Shown: positions 1 to 5,466 of the stretch, one piece after another
How the letters are laid out: each line of letters opens with the position of its first letter
Position numbering within the stretch: position 1 is the stretch's first letter
Assembly: GCA_937889795.1 (NCBI GenBank)
Contig: CALBZH010000519.1
Location: forward strand, 1 to 5,466
Reading direction: 5' to 3'
From: an uncultured Syntrophobacteraceae bacterium
Lineage (GTDB): Bacteria > Desulfobacterota > Syntrophobacteria > Syntrophobacterales > Syntrophobacteraceae
DNA: 5,466 nucleotides
Position numbers and translations under genes: made by a program
The notes under the pieces: model-generated
What the model saw: only the letters and a program-made list of their open reading frames with translations
Told to the model about the DNA's origin: nothing
Database searches by the model: none

Positions 1-86
1 CAACGCCACCGACCAAGGGAATCGTATTGCCCTATCAAGGTTTTCTTGCTGCCTTCCATTTGTTTGAATGATACGAGGCTCCTGCC
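1..86 (+). other. Upstream segment, possibly the tail of a preceding gene
   Basis: All three forward frames are open from the window edge until a stop near the next gene: one ends at 65-67, one at 69-71, and one at 88-90, where it would overlap the next start as ATGA. The frame ending at 69-71 (last residues GFLAAFHLFE) looks most protein-like and would leave only 15 bases before the next start, compatible with an operon. About 22 codons are too few to identify a product. A CheB gene would be a natural neighbour of CheR, but nothing here shows it. No convincing promoter is seen. Confidence 0.25.
75..78 (+). promoter_or_regulatory. Ribosome binding site of the CheR-PAS gene
   Basis: GAGG lies 8 bases before the ATG at 87. 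It supports this start over the internal Met34, whose nearest GAGG is about 14 bases upstream. Confidence 0.55.
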
Positions 87-1703
87 ATGAGCACTGAGGC
101 CCAGACCGCTTCAGGAAACGAATCGAGCAAACCCGGCGGGGCCGAGACTCTCCGCTCCTTCGTCGTTGAGGCCGAACGCCCTCCAATGCCTTTGTCTAAC
201 GAGGACGGGCTGAGCCGGTTATTCGCATTGCTGCGCGAACAGACGAAGGTGGATTTTTCCTTCTATAAGCCCAATACCGTGCGGCGGCGGATCGAACGGC
301 GGATGGCGGTCAATCAGGTGGAAGACCTGCGGGAGTATGTCGGGCTTTTGGAGGCCAGGCCGGCTGAAGTGGCGACGCTTTGCCGGGATCTCCTCATCGG
401 AGTCACCAGCTTCTTCCGGGATCGGGAGGTGTTTGAAGAACTGGGCGAGAAGATCCTTCCCGCCCTTTTTCTGAACAAGAATCACCGGGAGATCCGATTT
501 TGGGCTGCGGGATGCTCCAGCGGGGAGGAGGCCTACACCCTCGCCATGCTTGCTCGCGAATGCATGGAGCGTTTGGGACGGTCTTCAAGCGTGAGGATCT
601 TTGCGACCGATATCGATCGCAACGCCATCCTGAAGGCGGGCAGCGGGTTGTATCCGGAGAGCATCGCCGCCGACTTGCCCCTGGGAATGCTGAGTAAATA
701 CTTTGTGCGCAGGGATGACCAGTATCTTGTTCAGCCCTGCATTCGTGAAATGGTGGTTTTCGCACAGCACAATCTCATCAAGGATCCGCCTTTTACGAAC
801 ATTGAGCTCGTGAGCTGCCGCAATCTGCTCATCTACCTTCAGCCAGTGCTTCAGCAGAAGGTTTTGGAATCCTTGAACTTTTCGCTCAACCCAAGGGGGA
901 TTCTCCTGCTCGGTACGAGTGAAATGCCCGTTCATGTGGGCGACTTTTTCGATGTCGTGCACTCCAAGTCCAAGATTTACCGTTCCAAAGGCATCAAGCG
1001 GCCGCCCACCGATAGCCCCCTGACTCAGACTCCAACGCACATCCTGACCCCACCGAAGCCCGCTCGATTTGGACGCGCTGTCCCCGTTACCCGTAGGCTC
1101 CAAGAGGAGCCTACGGTCGACCGGCTGCTTCAAGCCGACATCAGCAGGGACGCTGAGCAGCGCATCCATGATCTGGAGCGGGAGCTTCGATTCACCAGGG
1201 AAAACCTTGAGGCTGCCATCGAGGAGCTCGAGACTTCCAATGAGGAGCTCCAGGCGACCAATGAGGAGCTGCTGGCAAGCAACGAGGCCCTGCTCACGGT
1301 CAACGCCGAGTACCAGGCCAAGATCCTGGAGCTTACGGAGATGACCAACGATTTGGAAAACCTCATTGCCGCCAGCCGCATTGGGGTTCTGTTCCTGGAT
1401 GAGAACCTCGAAATCCGAAAGGTCACCCCTGAGATCGGGAGGATTTTCCGGATCCAGCCGAGCGACATTGGACGCCCCCTGGCCCATCTGACGAACAACC
1501 TTTTCGGCATCGACATCATGAGCGTCCTGCGCCGAGTGGAAACGAAGAAGAGCCCTTGCAGCATGGAGGTGCGCACCCAGGACGGGGCGTGGTTCCTGAT
1601 GAAGGTTCTGCCTTACCAAATCGGGGGAGGGAGCTCTTCGGGTATCGTGCTCACCTTCATGCACATTGACCCACTCAGGAGAAATGAGGAGAGCGCCGTC
1701 TGA
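87..1703 (+). CDS. cheR: CheR-type protein-glutamate methyltransferase with coiled coil and PAS domain
   Basis: Cytoplasmic enzyme expected to transfer methyl groups from S-adenosylmethionine to glutamates of chemoreceptors. Residues 1-38 are a polar tail. Residues 40-105 form the helical N-terminal CheR subdomain with the basic stretch TVRRRIERRM. Residues 106-300 are the methyltransferase fold: TSFFRD near 107, the SAM-binding segment FWAAGCSSGEEAY (138-150), FATDID (172-177), and LVSCRNLLIYL (241-251), which matches the family's CRNxLIYF motif. Residues 352-428 are a coiled coil with NEEL heptads, typical of CheB-CheR-PAS fusion proteins. Residues 429-530 are a PAS domain (IGVLFLDENLEIRKVTPEI). 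No CheB methylesterase precedes CheR and no histidine kinase follows PAS, so this is a short version of a family often much longer. No membrane segment is seen. It ends before a hairpin shared with the convergent cytochrome gene. The CheR call is secure; the target receptor and the PAS ligand are unknown. Confidence 0.93.
   Translation: MSTEAQTASGNESSKPGGAETLRSFVVEAERPPMPLSNEDGLSRLFALLREQTKVDFSFYKPNTVRRRIERRMAVNQVEDLREYVGLLEARPAEVATLCRDLLIGVTSFFRDREVFEELGEKILPALFLNKNHREIRFWAAGCSSGEEAYTLAMLARECMERLGRSSSVRIFATDIDRNAILKAGSGLYPESIAADLPLGMLSKYFVRRDDQYLVQPCIREMVVFAQHNLIKDPPFTNIELVSCRNLLIYLQPVLQQKVLESLNFSLNPRGILLLGTSEMPVHVGDFFDVVHSKSKIYRSKGIKRPPTDSPLTQTPTHILTPPKPARFGRAVPVTRRLQEEPTVDRLLQADISRDAEQRIHDLERELRFTRENLEAAIEELETSNEELQATNEELLASNEALLTVNAEYQAKILELTEMTNDLENLIAASRIGVLFLDENLEIRKVTPEIGRIFRIQPSDIGRPLAHLTNNLFGIDIMSVLRRVETKKSPCSMEVRTQDGAWFLMKVLPYQIGGGSSSGIVLTFMHIDPLRRNEESAV
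1221..1304 (+). repeat. 21-bp-period heptad repeats in the CheR-PAS coiled coil
   Basis: Four consecutive 7-residue units (EELETSN, EELQATN, EELLASN, EALLTVN; residues 379-406) are also visible in the DNA: GAGGAGCT recurs at 1221, 1242 and 1263, exactly 21 bases apart. The unit is the core of the linker between the methyltransferase and the PAS domain and probably forms a rigid dimeric helix. The repeat is likely maintained by coiled-coil constraint. Confidence 0.8.
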
Positions 1704-1759
1704 CGCATTGGGACAGGCGTGGCCCGGCTTTGTGATGGCCGAGCCCCCTGTGGAAGAAT

Positions 1760-1789
1760 CCCCGGGAGGGCACAAACCGCCTCCCGGGG
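1760..1789. terminator. Bidirectional terminator hairpin between convergent genes
   Basis: A perfect 10-bp GC-rich stem (CCCCGGGAGG at 1760-1769 with CCTCCCGGGG at 1780-1789) encloses a 10-base loop. It sits 56 bases after the CheR-PAS stop and 12 bases past the cytochrome stop. The tail is short on both sides (CTTTGG forward; ATTCTTCC on the reverse strand), so the reverse direction looks slightly better. The stem is clear; efficiency without a long U-tract is uncertain. Confidence 0.75.
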
Positions 1790-1801
1790 CTTTGGAGCGG
1801 G

Positions 1802-4189
1802 CTATTGAGCCCGGCTGAACGTGTGACAGGACGAGCAGTTGACCCCTTCGTTGGTGTGACGTGGATGAACCCGCGTGAAGGAGTACGACTCAGAGCCGTG
1901 GCAATCGTTGCACAGGTCGCTGGTGGGCTTCTTGGCCGTGTACCCGATGTTTTTCAGATTCATCCGGGTGGTTGTGCCACCGTGGCATGTGGTACAGGAG
2001 TTGTTGTACCCCAGCGCCTGCTCCTTGGGCGCAACCTCGTGGAAGAGGCCCATCCAGCGCTCCGTGGTCTGGTAGGCGTATGAATTCCTGGGCCAGCCCA
2101 CACCGTCCTGGCCGAGCGGAATCGCGTTGAGCAGATCCCCCTGCATGTAAAACTGACCGATCTTGAGCGGGAGAAGGTAGTCCGTGACCGTGTCGATCGG
2201 CTGCGTCGCGGTGTGCACTTTGAAGGGATGAATCTTGGCGCCAGCAACAGCCGGGGATGCGTCAACCGGTCCCGCCATCAGGACATTGCCGTTGGGCTGG
2301 AGAGTCGCCGCGGTTCCGAAGTTGTAAAACTGTGACCTTCCATCCCAGAACTTGTACTGCGGGGTGACGTTCCCTTGCATCGTCCTCGTGGGATCGTAGA
2401 GCCCGGTCGTCGTGTTGAGCTCCCCGCTTGCAGCGCCCCAATCCCGGAACATGTCCGTCTGGGCTACCTTGGCAAAGGTTGGAATGTGACAGGTCGTACA
2501 GTGCACGCGCTTGACGTGATAGTTGTTGATGTTCGAATTGCTGTGCGGCGGCGTGCTCGTGTGGCAGGTCACGCAGTCCGGCTTCGTGCCTTCCTGGACC
2601 CGCAGGTCCACGCCGCGACCCGAAATCTTGTGCGCGGAGACCGTGTGGCACTGGGTGCAGTGAAAATCGCCGCCACTCAGGGATGCCGAGGACATGTGGA
2701 CATCGAAGGCTCTCGTGGGCGGGTTGCGGTGAGCCTCTTCAATGTCGCCCCGCTTGAAGTTGTCTCCGCCCCCCGACTTGGTGTGGCAGTTCAGGCACGT
2801 ATCGCGTGATGTCGGCTGAATGTCGACGGCTGCCTCGAGGATCGTCATCCCCATCGCGGTTTCATCCGGAATGTATTTGGTTTTGGTGACAGGATCCACC
2901 GTCCGTTTGTAGTTGGGCGCGTGGCAGACCAGGCAGTCGATGTTGGCCAGATCACTGTCGGTGGGGTTGGTGGACTTGGTGGGTTTGGCCCCAAGGCCGG
3001 TATGGCACTTCAGGCAGCCGCCGTCAACCTGGAGTCCGTAGATGTTGGTCAGCTTCCCGATCATGTTGATGTCCGGGTAGATGCAGAAATCATTGATAGC
3101 CCCGAACTTGCCCGACCACTGGTAATGCTCCGAGTTGTACACCTGAACGGCCTGAGTGCGGTGGCAGGAGAGGCAGGTTGTGGCGCCGGCATAGGTGTCG
3201 AAGCGACCTGCGTGCGAGCCTTCCACGGGAGGCGGCGGCACCGTTGCATCCACGATGGTGACCTGCTTCGATGCCGTTCTCGTGACGCCGTTTTCCGTGT
3301 ACGAAGCGCCGATGTTGACGACTTGATTGCCGGTGACAGCGGTGGTGGTCAGGCTCCCGCCGTTGAACGTGGCATACTGCGAATCCTCCGTCAGGGTTGC
3401 GGTCACGGTCTTGGTAGTGCTGTTGCTCATGGTGGCCGTTACGGGGTAAGCCGTGGAGGTGCTCTCGTTGACGGATGTGGGGCCACCGATGGCGATGCTC
3501 GAAAGCGTCACGGTCGGCGCGACATTGAGGATCTGGACGGACTTGGTCGCGGTCCTGGTGAGTCCCCCTTCGGTGTAGGAGGCACTGACCGTTACGGACT
3601 GGTTCGAGGGCACTTCAACGGCGGTCAGGCGAATCCCGGAAAAGGAGGTGTAGGTCGAGTTTTCCGTCAGGGTGGCGGTGACCGACTTGGTGGAGTTGTT
3701 ACTCATGGTCGCGGTGACGGGGAAATCGACGGAGGAGCTCTCGTTCATGGAGGTTGGCCCGCCGATGGAGATGCTGGAAAGCGTGACCGCCGGGGCGACA
3801 CATTCGTTTTCGATCAGAGCGACATCATGGGTGTCGGTCTTGGTAATGCCACTGTAGGTATAAGTCGCCGTGACCGTAACACTCTTATTCTGACAGCTCG
3901 GCAAGTTCTTTCCGGTGAGTCGGCCGGAAGAGATGGTCGCGTACGCGGTGCTGCTCAAGGACCACCGGGTGCGTCTGTTGGTGGTGACGTCGCGGGTTCC
4001 GTCTCCAATTCTCGCTATGGCCCGGAGTTGAATCCTCGATCCATCGTTGACCGAGGTCGCACCAGAAATGGTGATGGATTGCAGCGAGTCCTCGGCCAGT
4101 GCTGCCGATACGCCCCAAGCAACCGAAAATGCGATCACTGCCAGCCAGAGCAGCAGTCTGTAGATCACTTCCCTTCTTTCACATTCCAT
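1802..4189 (-). CDS. Exported decaheme c-type cytochrome with Ig-like repeats, Otr-like
   Basis: Predicted exported electron-transfer protein or reductase, 795 residues. Start chosen at 4189: an AGGAG lies 8 bases upstream and the protein then begins directly with a signal peptide (cleavage probably after ALA, residue 32). An upstream in-frame ATG at 4285 would bury the signal peptide 32 residues in. Residues 35-131, 132-223 and 224-313 are Ig-like repeats, followed by the linker PPPPVEG. CxxCH heme sites begin at residues 339, 392, 419, 465, 511, 539, 564, 732, 760 and 785. INDFCIYP, DCLVCH, VTPQYKFWDG, AKIHPFKVH and VAPKEQAL resemble conserved stretches of the octaheme tetrathionate reductase family, as recalled and not searched. 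About 14 other histidines could act as distal ligands. Substrate (tetrathionate, nitrogen oxides, metals or a redox partner) is unknown. No lipobox or membrane anchor is seen; the location is periplasm or cell surface. Confidence 0.9.
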   Translation of the reverse strand: MECERREVIYRLLLWLAVIAFSVAWGVSAALAEDSLQSITISGATSVNDGSRIQLRAIARIGDGTRDVTTNRRTRWSLSSTAYATISSGRLTGKNLPSCQNKSVTVTATYTYSGITKTDTHDVALIENECVAPAVTLSSISIGGPTSMNESSSVDFPVTATMSNNSTKSVTATLTENSTYTSFSGIRLTAVEVPSNQSVTVSASYTEGGLTRTATKSVQILNVAPTVTLSSIAIGGPTSVNESTSTAYPVTATMSNSTTKTVTATLTEDSQYATFNGGSLTTTAVTGNQVVNIGASYTENGVTRTASKQVTIVDATVPPPPVEGSHAGRFDTYAGATTCLSCHRTQAVQVYNSEHYQWSGKFGAINDFCIYPDINMIGKLTNIYGLQVDGGCLKCHTGLGAKPTKSTNPTDSDLANIDCLVCHAPNYKRTVDPVTKTKYIPDETAMGMTILEAAVDIQPTSRDTCLNCHTKSGGGDNFKRGDIEEAHRNPPTRAFDVHMSSASLSGGDFHCTQCHTVSAHKISGRGVDLRVQEGTKPDCVTCHTSTPPHSNSNINNYHVKRVHCTTCHIPTFAKVAQTDMFRDWGAASGELNTTTGLYDPTRTMQGNVTPQYKFWDGRSQFYNFGTAATLQPNGNVLMAGPVDASPAVAGAKIHPFKVHTATQPIDTVTDYLLPLKIGQFYMQGDLLNAIPLGQDGVGWPRNSYAYQTTERWMGLFHEVAPKEQALGYNNSCTTCHGGTTTRMNLKNIGYTAKKPTSDLCNDCHGSESYSFTRVHPRHTNEGVNCSSCHTFSRAQ
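1823..3175 (-). other. Ten-heme module of the cytochrome
   Basis: CxxCH codons lie at 3161-3175 (CLSCH), 3002-3016 (CLKCH), 2921-2935 (CLVCH), 2783-2797 (CLNCH), 2645-2659 (CTQCH), 2561-2575 (CVTCH), 2486-2500 (CTTCH), 1982-1996 (CTTCH), 1898-1912 (CNDCH) and 1823-1837 (CSSCH). Seven sites are packed into about 230 residues. A heme-free stretch of about 160 residues follows, then three sites close the protein. Cys369, in NDFCIYP, is the only cysteine of the module outside a heme motif. Confidence 0.92.
3251..3796 (-). repeat. Tandem Ig-like repeats 2 and 3 of the cytochrome
   Basis: Two adjacent copies of about 90 residues (132-223 and 224-313) both open with TLSSIxIGGPTSxNES, share PVTATMSN and VTATLTE, and end in ASYTExGxTRTA. 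By eye they are about 60% identical over their length. A more diverged first copy (residues 35-131, from SLQSITISGATSVN) precedes them and carries the only cysteine pair of the Ig region, Cys99 and Cys130. They look like bacterial Ig-like beta-sandwiches, probably acting as spacers or adhesive arms. Confidence 0.85.
4094..4189 (-). other. Signal peptide of the cytochrome
   Basis: Residues 1-32 show a charged start (MECERREVIYR), a hydrophobic core (LLLWLAVIAFSVAWGVSA) and a signal-peptidase I style site, ALA followed by EDS. Sec export is required because c-type heme is attached in the periplasm. No cysteine follows the core, so it is not a lipoprotein signal. Confidence 0.85.
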
Positions 4190-4421
4190 GTCCTGTTCTC
4201 CTGAAAGTGGATTGCCAATCTTAAAACGACGGTGGTTTGCATTGCTCTGGTTGTGGAACAGCGCAGGTTGAGGGTTTGTCTGCATCCGTTGTTGCCCCTG
4301 CTTTGGTGCGCCTCAGAGTCGGTTGATCCGCCTTGTGACCTCCCTCCCGCGTCGTCCGTGTCAAGCGACTGGTGCGCCAGGGCCATTCCTTCTATCCATC
4401 ATGAGGGATCCAACAGTCAGT
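4190..4421 (-). other. Long 5' leader of the cytochrome mRNA (predicted)
   Basis: If transcription starts about 12 bases past the -24/-12 element, the leader is about 232 bases. It contains a short imperfect dyad (CTGG/CCAG, 4369-4380), a purine-rich run, GGGAGGGAGG on the reverse strand, with no start codon at usable distance, and the unused in-frame ATG at 4285. No known riboswitch could be recognised. Its length leaves room for post-transcriptional control. Confidence 0.4.
4198..4202 (-). promoter_or_regulatory. Ribosome binding site of the cytochrome gene
   Basis: AGGAG on the reverse strand lies 8 bases before the ATG at 4189. It decides the start in favour of 4189 over the in-frame ATG at 4285, which has only AGGGG about 12 bases upstream. 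Confidence 0.8.
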
Positions 4422-4431
4422 CGATCCAATC

Positions 4432-4447
4432 AGCAAGGGTAATGCCA
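4432..4447 (-). promoter_or_regulatory. Candidate sigma-54 (-24/-12) promoter for the cytochrome gene
   Basis: The reverse strand reads TGGCATTACCCTTGCT. Against the sigma-54 consensus TGGCACG-N4-TTGCW it matches TGGCA and TTGCT with exactly the required 11-base spacing between element starts, so the invariant GG and GC are present. The predicted start of transcription is near 4421, reading towards the cytochrome. Sigma-54 promoters need an ATP-dependent activator bound upstream, and a repeat cluster lies at suitable distance (4531-4631). Confidence 0.68.
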
Positions 4448-4530
4448 TAATTCGATAAAAGCTTCAATGGCTTGGCAAGTATAAAAGATCGTTTATGAAA
4501 CATAGAAAACTCCTGAATCATCCGGAAGTG

Positions 4531-4631
4531 CGTGTTAACCTTGCATAGTCATAGTTCTGACGTTTTGTGTTAACTTGCAGGGGTGCGCGTTAATCGCATC
4601 TGGGTAATGTCTGTGAATTTTTAATAATGCA
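4531..4631. repeat. Cluster of TTAA-N2-3-TGCA repeats, possible activator sites
   Basis: Forward-strand copies are CGTGTTAACCTTGCA (4531-4545), TGTGTTAACTTGCA (4566-4579), GCGCGTTAATCGCA (4585-4598) and a weaker TTAATAATGCA (4621-4631). Offsets between the TTAA cores are 35, 20 and 31 bases. The first and third copies are also imperfect dyads with TGC/GCA ends. They lie about 110-210 bases upstream of the predicted sigma-54 start, the usual range for enhancer sites, with an AT-rich stretch in between. They could instead serve the rightward gene. Confidence 0.5.
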
Positions 4632-4709
4632 TGGGGGTTAGACTTTGGGTTGCGTGAGGGTGGACGTTACGGGGGATTACGAGGCGGATCACTCGGGCCG
4701 CGGTACTTT

Positions 4710-4737
4710 TTGGGAAGACTGATGTATCATGGATAAT
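4710..4737 (+). promoter_or_regulatory. Possible sigma-70 promoter for the 98-residue gene
   Basis: TTGGGA (4710-4715, 4 of 6 to TTGACA) and GATAAT (4732-4737, 5 of 6 to TATAAT) are separated by 16 bases and read towards the gene at 4975, leaving a leader of about 230 bases. Chance matches of this quality are common. Confidence 0.35.
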
Positions 4738-4837
4738 CTGCGGAACCGGGGAAGCCTGGAATTCTGGTTCGATTGGAGGGGGATGGCAGATGGTGGTTGT
4801 GGATTCCTGGCGTCCTAGCGCATCTCGGCTCAACAAG

Positions 4838-4883
4838 GGGCGCTGGTGTCCGACACGGACATTCTCCGTCTTCACAAGCGCCC
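4838..4883 (+). other. Nested inverted repeats upstream of the 98-residue gene
   Basis: An outer 7-bp stem (GGGCGCT at 4838-4844 with AGCGCCC at 4877-4883) encloses a perfect 6-bp hairpin (TGTCCG at 4847-4852, loop ACA, CGGACA at 4856-4861). If transcribed from an upstream promoter it would be a structured leader element about 90 bases before the start codon. It has no U-tract, so it is not an ordinary terminator. It could be an operator or be incidental. Confidence 0.35.
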
Positions 4884-4957
4884 GGGAGGAGCTGCAGTGC
4901 CTGCTCGGTGCTGTCTGAATGGTTGAACGGGTTAGGGATCCCTGCTGTGGCGAGAGG

Positions 4958-4963
4958 AAGGAG
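4958..4963 (+). promoter_or_regulatory. Ribosome binding site of the 98-residue gene
   Basis: AAGGAG lies 11 bases before the ATG at 4975, slightly further than usual but strong in sequence. The next in-frame ATG, inside the gene (FMEIKEG), has no better site. Confidence 0.55.
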
Positions 4964-4974
4964 AAAGCGGCACG

Positions 4975-5271
4975 ATGACTGACAAGGTCAGTTTCATGGA
5001 GATCAAGGAAGGTTTCTTCCTGGTCAGTAGCCCGGAAGTCAGGGAATACCCGTGGTATCTGATGAGGAAGCCAGGGGAGGGAACCTACGCCGAGGTCGTC
5101 AAGGATGTTGAAGTGGGTATTTTCATTGCCCCCTGGCCTTTCAACAGGCGGATCGTCGTTGAGAGCCATACCGACCCGGAGCAGAGGAGGCTGTGGGACG
5201 AATCCGGCATTGCGGAGGTGATTCTTCTCGCCCATGACGCGATCATGGCTCAGTTGGAAGGAGAGGCTTGA
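4975..5271 (+). CDS. Small soluble protein of unknown function (98 residues)
   Basis: No family is recognised. The protein is acidic, with no signal peptide, membrane segment or cysteine, so a cytoplasmic location is likely. The first 65 residues look beta-rich (VSFMEIKEGFFLVSS, YPWYLMRKPGEG, VEVGIFIAPWPFNRRIVVESH). The end, from about residue 68, looks helical (DPEQRRLWDESGIAEVILLAHDAIMAQLE). A strong AAGGAG supports the start, and the residue mix is more protein-like than the overlapping frames. It appears to stand alone: a region of about 785 bp separates it from the divergent cytochrome gene, and the gene downstream is convergent, with 40 bases between the stops and no clear terminator. 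It could share the upstream control region with the cytochrome, but that is speculation. Confidence 0.7.
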   Translation: MTDKVSFMEIKEGFFLVSSPEVREYPWYLMRKPGEGTYAEVVKDVEVGIFIAPWPFNRRIVVESHTDPEQRRLWDESGIAEVILLAHDAIMAQLEGEA

Positions 5272-5311
5272 ACCTTCATCCACCCATCAAGCCGCTAGCG
5301 CGAAGGGATGT

Positions 5312-5466
5312 CTATTTCATCTTTTTGAAGATGACCTTGGTTTCATCAGCCATGTTAATCGTCAAGATATCATCCTGAACAGTACCGTACATGGTCAGCC
5401 CGGGATCTGTGATCTTGATACGGCCGTCATCCAGAAGCGTCCAATTTCTCTTTCCGGAGGGAAGCA
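5312..5466 (-). CDS. C-terminal end of an unidentified beta-rich protein (partial)
   Basis: The reverse strand is open from the window edge to a TAG at 5312-5314, giving 50 complete codons and a partial one. The visible end includes GKRNWTLLDDGRIKITD, then MYGTVQDDILTIN and finally DETKVIFKKMK. Alternating hydrophobic residues, the DDGRI turn and the closing strand suggest the last strands of a small beta-barrel or beta-sheet domain, as in many small secreted or lipoprotein-like proteins. The start, any signal sequence and the function lie outside the window. The 17-base stop-proximal hairpin at 5317-5334 (TCATCTT/AAGATGA) is inside the coding region and has no U-tract. That it is a real gene is fairly likely from its composition; the product cannot be named. 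Confidence 0.6.
   Translation of the reverse strand, partial: LPSGKRNWTLLDDGRIKITDPGLTMYGTVQDDILTINMADETKVIFKKMK

Noticed and set aside
16..30. Sigma-54 promoter ahead of the CheR-PAS gene
   Set aside because: GG and GC have the right spacing, but the -24 element reads AGGGAA instead of TGGCAC, too poor to call.
585..1775. Long reverse-strand open frame of 396 codons opposite the CheR-PAS gene
   Set aside because: Antisense to a gene with clear CheR motifs. The translation has no recognisable domain, and it would run through the terminator hairpin.
2921..4204. Forward open frame of 427 codons opposite the cytochrome
   Set aside because: Antisense to the signal peptide, Ig repeats and first heme sites; its Gly/Asp/Arg-rich composition is that of a mirror frame.
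4190..4240. Cyclic di-GMP (GEMM) riboswitch in the cytochrome leader
   Set aside because: The reverse strand carries GCAAACC, part of that motif, but the following GAAA-capped stem and the conserved ACGCAAAGCC segment are missing.
4440..4530. IHF site between the repeat cluster and the -24/-12 element
   Set aside because: The stretch is AT-rich, but no sequence on either strand matches WATCAA-N4-TTR well.
4773..4982. Forward open frame of 69 codons with a TTG start, overlapping the start at 4975
   Set aside because: Non-standard start, no convincing ribosome binding site, and composition unlike a real protein.
4621..5283. Reverse-strand open frame of 220 codons covering the small gene
   Set aside because: Low-complexity Ser/Pro/His-rich translation, no evident ribosome binding site, and it overlaps a better-supported forward gene.
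5317..5334. Terminator between the small gene and the right-edge gene
   Set aside because: The TCATCTT/AAGATGA hairpin lies inside the reverse coding region, is AT-rich and has no following U-tract.

Overview
The window holds three complete genes and one cut-off gene. It looks like chromosomal DNA from a moderately high-GC, anaerobically respiring bacterium. A large c-type multiheme cytochrome, a candidate sigma-54 promoter and a CheR methyltransferase with a PAS sensor together point to the Desulfobacterota/Deltaproteobacteria (Syntrophobacter- or Geobacter-like). That assignment is inference: there is no rRNA or other marker gene here.

Layout. (1) 87-1703, + strand: a 538-residue CheR-type methyltransferase followed by a long coiled coil and a terminal PAS domain. 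It resembles the middle of the large CheB-CheR-PAS sensor proteins, but the CheB and kinase parts are absent. (2) 1760-1789: a strong GC-rich hairpin between two convergent genes, probably a shared terminator. (3) 1802-4189, - strand: an exported 795-residue protein with a signal peptide, three Ig-like repeats, a proline linker and a C-terminal module with ten CxxCH heme sites. That module resembles the octaheme tetrathionate reductase (Otr) family. (4) 4190-4974: a 785-bp region with no convincing gene. It holds a long 5' leader for the cytochrome, a well-matched -24/-12 (sigma-54) promoter, and a cluster of TTAA-N2-3-TGCA repeats at the distance expected for enhancer sites. A weaker sigma-70 candidate and a nested hairpin lie ahead of the next gene. 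(5) 4975-5271, + strand: a 98-residue soluble protein of unknown function. (6) 5312-5466, - strand: the C-terminal 50 codons of an unidentified, beta-rich protein that runs off the window.

Working model. The cytochrome is probably a periplasmic or cell-surface respiratory enzyme or electron conduit, switched on by a sigma-54 activator that binds the repeat cluster. The CheR-PAS protein is transcribed towards it as a separate unit, so a functional link is not shown. The most notable points are the fusion of Ig-like repeats to an Otr-like module with ten rather than eight heme sites, and the apparently complete sigma-54 control region.
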